A stretch of 27,341 bases of DNA from assembly GCF_000026985.1 (NCBI RefSeq), contig NC_017392.1, forward strand, positions 3,069-30,409, read 5' to 3'. The notes under the pieces were generated by a model. That model had not been told where the DNA came from, did not search any database, and saw only the letters and a program-made list of their open reading frames with translations. The translations under genes were made by a program, and so were the position numbers. Source of the DNA: Erwinia pyrifoliae DSM 12163. GTDB taxonomy: Bacteria > Pseudomonadota > Gammaproteobacteria > Enterobacterales > Enterobacteriaceae. Below are positions 22,150 through 27,341 of this stretch, piece by piece (the first letter of the stretch is position 1; the number at the start of each line of letters is the position of its first letter).

Positions 22150-25146
22150 TTAATTGTTTAAATTGAAATTTAATGACCTCAGCTCTCCCTTCAAAATATC
22201 TTCCGGCAGGGTAAACGTATAGTGCCCCAGCATGTTGATATGACCATGCATCAGTGGCGAAAGCCGGGCAATATGCTCATCCTCTGGCGTTTCGCCTGTT
22301 GAGCGAAGGTGTGAAAGCGCCTCCTGCATATAAAGAGAATTCCATAGTACTACTGCATTAGTGACCAGACCGAGCGCACCCAACTGACCTTCCTGCCCTT
22401 CACGGTAGCGCTTTCTGATCTCTCCACGCTGACCATAACAAATGGCTCTGGCTACAGCATGACGACCCTCTCCACGATTGAGCTGGGTTAGGATCCGACG
22501 GCGATAATCCTCATCATCAATATAATTAAGCAGATACAACGTCTTATTTACTCGTCCAACCTCCATGATCGCCTGCGCCAGCCCTGACGGGCGGGTACTC
22601 CTGAGCAGGGAACGGATAAGTTCCGAAGCATGGATCGTGCCCAGTTTGAGGGAGCCGGACGCCCGCATTATTTCATCCCAGTGGCTTTCAATCTTCGGCA
22701 GCGCCACACATCCCCGAGCCAGTTCATCCAGTGCACCGTAATGGGCATTTTTGTCTATCCGCCAGAATACGGCCTCACCGGCATCCGCCAGCCGGGGTGA
22801 AAACTGATACCCCAGTAGCCAGAACAGACCGAATATAATGTCGCTGGCTCCGGCCGTGTCCGTCATTATTTCCACCGGATTCAGGCCGGTCTGTTGTTCC
22901 AGTAGCCCTTCCAGGACAAAGATAGAATCCCTCAGCGTCCCGGGGATAACGATACCGTGGAATCCGGAATACTGATCGGAAACGAAGTTGTACCAGGTGA
23001 TACCGCGTCCGGAACCAAAGTATTTTCTGTTAGGGCCTGAATTGACGGTTTTCACCGGGGTGACAAATCTCATACCATCCGCTGAAGCTACCTCGCCGCC
23101 GCCCCAGTGGCTGGCAAGCTCCAGCGTGGACTGAAAATCAACCAGCCGGGCATTAGCGCTGACCAGCGTTTCTGCCCGGAGATAATTCTGTTTTACCCAA
23201 CTGAGACGGTGGCGGGTCAGTGCCGGTATATTGTGCTTTATCAGCGGTTCATGCCCGATATTACAGGCCTCAGCCAACAATACGGCACACAGGCTGACGT
23301 TAAGATCTTTTGCTCTCGCTTCAGATTCACTGACGTGCGTAAACTCACGGGTAAAACCAGTTCTGGCGTCGATTTCAAGCAACAGCTCAGTTAAATCCAC
23401 CGGGGGAAGGAGTTGTTTCACCCGGCTGCTGAGTTGTGTCAGCGCGGGTGGCTCACTGAGTTTTTCCAGACTGCTGATGGTCAGGGAGGGATATTTGCCT
23501 TCATGGCACATACCTACAGCATCATTTCTGTGGAAGCGTGCGGACACGGCTTTCCAGGTCTCATCCCGTTGGTTCGCCATCTGCTCTGTGGCTTTTCTGC
23601 CATCGGTGGGGCGCCCCAGCGCACGACAGACTGCGACACGTTGAACCTGCCACTCTTTACCCTGAAGCAGCTTCTGACGCGGATCGCCCCAGCGCTCACT
23701 GTTTTCCAGCCAGATATCACGACGACGAAGTGCATCCTGAAGACGCTCCAGCAGGCACAGTGAATAACCAGCGCGTTGTATCCGGCCCTCCGCATCGTAT
23801 ACGAGGCGTTTCCAGGGGCCTGTGATGATACGCTCAGGCGCATCATCAAGGATGCGCTTTTTCGAGCCGATCAGTTCTGCCAGGTAGTGGATTGCGGCCA
23901 GGGTATGTTCACCGTCGGGCGCAGAACTAAAGTGCAGGTCGCGCAATAGCGCGGGAAGGAAACGCTTTACTCGTCCGTACTGCTCCACCATTTCATCCTG
24001 AAAATTCGTGTCCTGCGGACGGGCCAGCTCGTTAACTTTATCAACAGACTCCGCAAGCCTGGCGACCGGAACGCTTTTGAATATGGTCTTTCGCAACGTA
24101 CTTTCGTCAGTATTTTCGTCAAGCAAAAGCGCACAGGCCCGCGCCAACAGCAGTGCTGCCCGATCGAGATCTTTCAACGTCCTGAGCCGCTTTTTCTGTC
24201 CCGTTTTCTTCGCCTCGCGGGCGATGTCCAGGATCAGCATATCAAGCACATCGACAGCGTCATCCAGCGCGGATATTTCCTGCGCTTTAACAAATGCGGT
24301 CAGAACCGCCAGCCGCCGCACCTCAGGCATTCTGGCGATATACTTGGCTGACGTCATTCCTGCGTAGCGGGCCAGGTTACGTAATTGTATGGCCGGGAGG
24401 CCACTGAAATTCAGCCGGGAAAACTCCAGGTTTCTCAGTCGGGTATAGCGTTCCAGCGCTTCCGTAAAAGACGGGCCGCTGACCGCCACAGGACCTTTAC
24501 GTAGCTGCTCCATAACCGACACCCGCTGCCCCTCGGGGACCTCAAGTAAAGACGCCAGTTGTGCTGTCTGCCAGCTGTCAGGCAGCGATGCCAGTTTTCG
24601 CCACAGACGACGATTTGCCCGCTCCCGGATTTCACCAATAATTCTTGTCAACGTGGATGCAGCTGGCAGTAACACTTTGTACTGAAGTAGCCATGCCGTC
24701 GCAAAATCAAACATCAGACCGGGCCGTTCATTGCTGAGCCAGACGCGGACATAAAGAAGACGTTTCAGCCTGAATGTCCAGGGGAAATCACCAAAATCAT
24801 GATAGCCATAGTGCTGCCTGATCAATGCATGGTGTTCCCAACGTGTATTATCCCTCTGTGCGTAACGGGAAAGGATTTCCGGGCGGGGAATGCCTAATTG
24901 TGCTGCCACATAGAATCGTACCCCGTCAGGGATCTGCATGAGATCATGCAGAAACGTTCCCAGAAAACGGGCGGTGGTGAGCTGAAGGGCAATTCCAAGG
25001 CGGTTATGTCTGCCCCGGCGCTGATTAACGAAAGCCAGATCGCGCTCATCAAGATGAAAATACCTCGCCAGCTGAACCTCATTTGGCTCGGCGGCATAAC
25101 AGCCATAGCTCTGGATCTGGCTATCGGTCAGAAAATCAACACTCAT
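22150..25146 (-). CDS. tnpA: Tn3-family transposase TnpA
   Basis: A 998-aa DDE transposase, the usual length for the family. The N-terminal DNA-binding region starts [20 protein letters not shown]. The catalytic RNase H-like part is in the last third: first Asp in [11 protein letters not shown], second in [10 protein letters not shown], Glu in [14 protein letters not shown]. Other blocks are [20 protein letters not shown] and [13 protein letters not shown]. The start was taken as ATG 25146 ([10 protein letters not shown]) behind AAGGGA. A TTG two codons earlier is also in frame. The frame is uninterrupted over 3 kb, so the enzyme should be active, though the element lacks a visible right end. 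Confidence 0.96.
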   Translation of the reverse strand: MSVDFLTDSQIQSYGCYAAEPNEVQLARYFHLDERDLAFVNQRRGRHNRLGIALQLTTARFLGTFLHDLMQIPDGVRFYVAAQLGIPRPEILSRYAQRDNTRWEHHALIRQHYGYHDFGDFPWTFRLKRLLYVRVWLSNERPGLMFDFATAWLLQYKVLLPAASTLTRIIGEIRERANRRLWRKLASLPDSWQTAQLASLLEVPEGQRVSVMEQLRKGPVAVSGPSFTEALERYTRLRNLEFSRLNFSGLPAIQLRNLARYAGMTSAKYIARMPEVRRLAVLTAFVKAQEISALDDAVDVLDMLILDIAREAKKTGQKKRLRTLKDLDRAALLLARACALLLDENTDESTLRKTIFKSVPVARLAESVDKVNELARPQDTNFQDEMVEQYGRVKRFLPALLRDLHFSSAPDGEHTLAAIHYLAELIGSKKRILDDAPERIITGPWKRLVYDAEGRIQRAGYSLCLLERLQDALRRRDIWLENSERWGDPRQKLLQGKEWQVQRVAVCRALGRPTDGRKATEQMANQRDETWKAVSARFHRNDAVGMCHEGKYPSLTISSLEKLSEPPALTQLSSRVKQLLPPVDLTELLLEIDARTGFTREFTHVSESEARAKDLNVSLCAVLLAEACNIGHEPLIKHNIPALTRHRLSWVKQNYLRAETLVSANARLVDFQSTLELASHWGGGEVASADGMRFVTPVKTVNSGPNRKYFGSGRGITWYNFVSDQYSGFHGIVIPGTLRDSIFVLEGLLEQQTGLNPVEIMTDTAGASDIIFGLFWLLGYQFSPRLADAGEAVFWRIDKNAHYGALDELARGCVALPKIESHWDEIMRASGSLKLGTIHASELIRSLLRSTRPSGLAQAIMEVGRVNKTLYLLNYIDDEDYRRRILTQLNRGEGRHAVARAICYGQRGEIRKRYREGQEGQLGALGLVTNAVVLWNSLYMQEALSHLRSTGETPEDEHIARLSPLMHGHINMLGHYTFTLPEDILKGELRSLNFNLNN

Positions 25147-25190
25147 CCGCAAATCCCTTTTTCGTTCATTACTCCATAATATTTTTGATG

Positions 25191-25302
25191 GTATCAGATA
25201 TTATGATATCTGATACCCGTCAAAACCGCAGCGTAAACAGGTATCAGAAATCGCATTTTGTGCATTATGATACCACTTTGTATCAAAACCGATTTGTGAG
25301 AC
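25191..25302. promoter_or_regulatory. res site between tnpA and tnpR
   Basis: Three dyads share GTATCA/TGATAC ends. The first is a perfect 26-bp palindrome at 25191-25216 (11-bp arms around TATG). The second is GTATCAGAAA...TTATGATAC at 25241-25273, and the third GTATCAAAACC...TGTGAGAC at about 25280-25302. Position and number fit resolvase subsites I, II and III. Both gene promoters must overlap it, so TnpR would repress itself and tnpA. Confidence 0.8.
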
Positions 25303-25306
25303 AAAA

Positions 25307-25888
25307 ATGGCGTTACTGGGCTATGCCAGGGTATCAACCAGTCACCAGAAGCTGACGCTCCAGGTGGCGGAACTGAAAAATGGCGGTGTGCGTGAAGACA
25401 GGATTTTTACCGACATGATGACCGGGGCCACTGACGAACGGGAAGGGTTGCAGCGGCTGCTTGGCCGGGCTGAAAAAGATGACATTATCATCTGTACCAA
25501 AATGGACCGACTCGGCCGCAATACAGCCGATATGATCCATATCGTAGACGCCTGCTATAAGAAGGGGATCGCCATTCGTTTTCTGGAAAATGGTCTCAGT
25601 ACGGAAGGCACTATGGGGAAAATGGTCATTCAGATCCTGGCTGCTGTTGCAGAAGCCGAGCGTGAGCGCATTCTGGAACGAACCAATGACGGACGGGTTG
25701 CTGCAATGGCCTCAGGTGTTCGGTTCGGCAGAAAGCCTCATCCGGCGACAGCTTCGGCTCTGACTCTGATTCGGCAGGGCGTGTCATTTAAGGTGGTATC
25801 GGAAAAAACAGGCATATCGAGGCCTACTTATTTCAGACTGAAACGACGGTTTACAGCTGAAAATAAAGGGGTATCATCGGCGATGTAA
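25307..25888 (+). CDS. tnpR: Tn3-family resolvase TnpR
   Basis: A 193-aa serine resolvase. Catalytic S10 is in GYARVSTSHQ. Then MTGATDEREGLQRLL, TKMDRLGRNTADM (about 66-78), TMGKMVIQILAAVAEAERERILERT and a C-terminal HTH (GVSFKVVSEKTGISRPTYFRL). It is divergent from tnpA with the res site between. It resolves cointegrates formed during replicative transposition. Sequence divergence from the 14-kb resolvase is large, so the two probably act on different sites. Confidence 0.95.
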   Translation: MALLGYARVSTSHQKLTLQVAELKNGGVREDRIFTDMMTGATDEREGLQRLLGRAEKDDIIICTKMDRLGRNTADMIHIVDACYKKGIAIRFLENGLSTEGTMGKMVIQILAAVAEAERERILERTNDGRVAAMASGVRFGRKPHPATASALTLIRQGVSFKVVSEKTGISRPTYFRLKRRFTAENKGVSSAM

Positions 25889-25971
25889 TATACAGGGAGA
25901 ACAAAAATGGATGCGGCATTGCTTGATATGATGCCGCTCTGGCGGAAGAAATAAAGCCTGGGCGGAAACAA

Positions 25972-26095
25972 TGGTTAACCTTGAAGCCAGAAAACTTATT
26001 AATACTGCCAACAGACTTTCCGCCTTTCACCTTCAGGATGGTCTGACCCGGATTAATTTTGTTCAGGAAATAAAACAGGTTATAGAGCAGCAATT
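25972..26095 (+). pseudogene. Passenger ORF cut by IS3
   Basis: An ATG frame behind GGGCGGAAACA (MVNLEARKLINTANRLSAFH...LTRINFVQEIKQVIEQQFD) runs straight into the IS3 end, where it reads on for a few codons to a stop. It is probably the 5' part of a transposon passenger gene. Not recognised. A second frame over the same bases (AALAEEIKPGRKQWLTLKPE) also lacks an early stop, so the reading frame is not certain. Confidence 0.4.
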
Positions 26096-26125
26096 TGATC
26101 CTACCCACGTAATGTGGACACAGCC

Positions 26126-26981
26126 CTAAGCGAGGTTCTGGTTTTCAAATTGTTCAGGACTAAGGCCGCCACAGGCACTGTGACGACGCCACCGATTGTA
26201 ATCACACTCGATATAATTAAACACCGTTGTCCGCATTATTTCCCGGCTGGCAAAGCGTTCTCCGTGGATACATTCCACCTTCAGCGAATGAAAGAAGCTT
26301 TCCACGCAGGCATTGTCATAACAGCAGCCTTTTGCGCTCATGCTCCCGCGCAGATTATGACATTTCAGCAAGCTCTGATAATCCGATGAACAGTACTGCC
26401 CACCACGGTCAGTGTGAACAATCACTTTTTCAGGACGTTTTCGCCGCCACAACGCCATCTGCAGTGCGTCGCAGGCCAGTTGTGCGGTCATACGCGGCGA
26501 CATCGACCAGCCAATGACGGAACGCGACCACAGGTCAATGACCACCGCCAGATACAGCCAGCCCTCATCTGTACGTAAGTAGGTGATGTCACCTGCCCAC
26601 TTCTGGTTTGCGCCGCTGGCGTAAAAATCCTGTTTCAGCAGGTTCTCTGACACGGGCAGGCCGTGTTCACGATAACTGACCGGACTGAACTTGCGGGCCG
26701 CTTTCGCCCGCAGCCCCTGACGTCGCAGGCTGGCGGCAATGGTTTTTGATGTTGTACTCCGGCAGCTCGTCAGCAAGACGAGGTGCGCCATAACGCTGTT
26801 TTGCCTCAGTAAATGCCTTACCGACGGCCTTATCGCAGATGAGGCGGAACTGCTGGCGCGGGCTGATTTGATGGCGACGCAGGCACCAGACATACCAGCC
26901 GCTTCGGGCAATTCTAAGCACACGACACATGGCCTTGATACTGAACTCAGCCCGATTTTTTTCGATAAAGACATACTTCAT
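26126..26981 (-). pseudogene. IS3 OrfB (integrase part), frameshifted
   Basis: Starts at 26981 ([20 protein letters not shown]), overlapping the orfA stop codon (ATGA). It continues to [17 protein letters not shown], where one extra A in an A5 tract (26743-26747) changes frame. The rest is intact: [15 protein letters not shown], the DDE core with [23 protein letters not shown] and [13 protein letters not shown]. With four A's it is about 284 aa (IS3 OrfB 288). In IS3 the active OrfAB protein arises by -1 frameshifting at the orfA/orfB overlap. This extra shift would prevent that unless it is a base-calling error. Confidence 0.88.
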
Positions 26982-27277
26982 TTCAGGCGCTTCGCGAAGT
27001 ATGTCGCGGCCTTTTGGAGAATGGCCAGCTCCTCAGCCTGCTCCGCCAGTTGCCGCTTAAGGCGGGCAATTTCAACAGACATTTCCTGCTCACGTTCAGA
27101 AGAGGAATGTGCATTTTTGAGCTTGCTGCGCCAGGCATAAAGCTGCGATTCATACAGACGGAGTTCACGGGCAGCTGGAGCCACACCGATACGCTCAGCA
27201 AGTTTCAGGGCTTCGTTGCGAAATTCAGGCGTATGTTGTTTGCGTGGCTTTTTGCTGGTTGATGCTGGTTTTGTCAT
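26978..27277 (-). CDS. IS3 OrfA
   Basis: A 99-aa protein with an N-terminal HTH ([38 protein letters not shown]) and a C-terminal leucine-zipper coiled coil (about 60-95, [19 protein letters not shown]). It ends [11 protein letters not shown] as in IS3. It binds the terminal repeats and, with OrfB, controls transposition. Intact. Confidence 0.94.
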   Translation of the reverse strand: MTKPASTSKKPRKQHTPEFRNEALKLAERIGVAPAARELRLYESQLYAWRSKLKNAHSSSEREQEMSVEIARLKRQLAEQAEELAILQKAATYFAKRLK

Positions 27278-27341
27278 GAGTCACCTCTTGCTTGAGAGTT
27301 TACTCACTTAGTCGCGTGTCCACTATTGGCGGGTAGGATCA

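Larger units (their letters stand above)
22105..26095 (-). mobile_element. Tn3-family transposon, right end missing
   Basis: Bounded on the left by a 38-bp terminal repeat inserted in metN. It contains tnpA, a res region with three dyads, tnpR read divergently, and the start of one passenger frame. The right end is not seen, because IS3 interrupts the element at 26096 and the window ends there. The bases outside the left repeat are TCTGC, which would be the 5-bp target duplication to look for on the other side. Confidence 0.85.
26096..27341 (-). mobile_element. IS3-like insertion sequence
   Basis: 1246 bp, bounded by imperfect 39-bp inverted repeats (26096-26134 and 27303-27341), both starting TGATCCTACCC and sharing GTGGACAC and CTAAG.GAG. 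It carries overlapping orfA and orfB close to those of IS3 itself. The right end coincides with the window end, so the target duplication cannot be checked. It interrupts the Tn3-family element. Confidence 0.93.

Overview
The window reads as a large part of an accessory plasmid from an Erwiniaceae bacterium (Erwinia/Pantoea type). The main evidence is its gene set: a second hns gene, a thiOSGF thiamine operon, a betT choline transporter, a LysR regulator plus aldehyde dehydrogenase pair, two toxin-antitoxin modules and a serine resolvase. As far as I recall, this resembles the pEA29/pEP36 family of Erwinia plasmids. No replication initiator or partition gene is visible, and the sequence ends exactly at the outer end of an IS3 copy. 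It is therefore probably one contig of a larger replicon.

Left part (1-10,450): a decayed IS3-family transposase; hns; an omptin outer-membrane protease; a divergent ptrR/sad pair (regulator plus succinate-semialdehyde dehydrogenase); a chemoreceptor gene behind a FliA-type promoter but frameshifted in an A8 tract; higBA; a DUF2132 (VF530-like) gene; and a stbDE/relBE-type module.

Middle (10,450-18,150): the leftward thiO-thiS-thiG-thiF operon. It is preceded by a TPP riboswitch and an intrinsic terminator in the leader, so thiamine should shut it off by attenuation. Then come a resolvase with dyads upstream, an orphan methyltransferase, and betT.

Right part (18,150-27,341): an AT-rich island that appears to hold an overlooked class II microcin. 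A 68-codon precursor has a double-glycine-type leader and a glycine-zipper core with two cysteines. A two-TM putative immunity protein follows it, and a strong consensus sigma70 promoter precedes it. The precursor has no ATG; the best-placed start is ATT, so standard gene callers miss it. Next is a metNIQ-type methionine uptake operon whose metN has lost its 5' end to a Tn3-family transposon (38-bp terminal repeat, tnpA, three-part res site, tnpR). That transposon is cut in turn by IS3.

Five genes (MCP, metQ, metI, metN, IS3 orfB) are each broken by exactly one extra base in a homopolymer. This looks like base-calling error as much as biology and should be settled before any of them is called a pseudogene.
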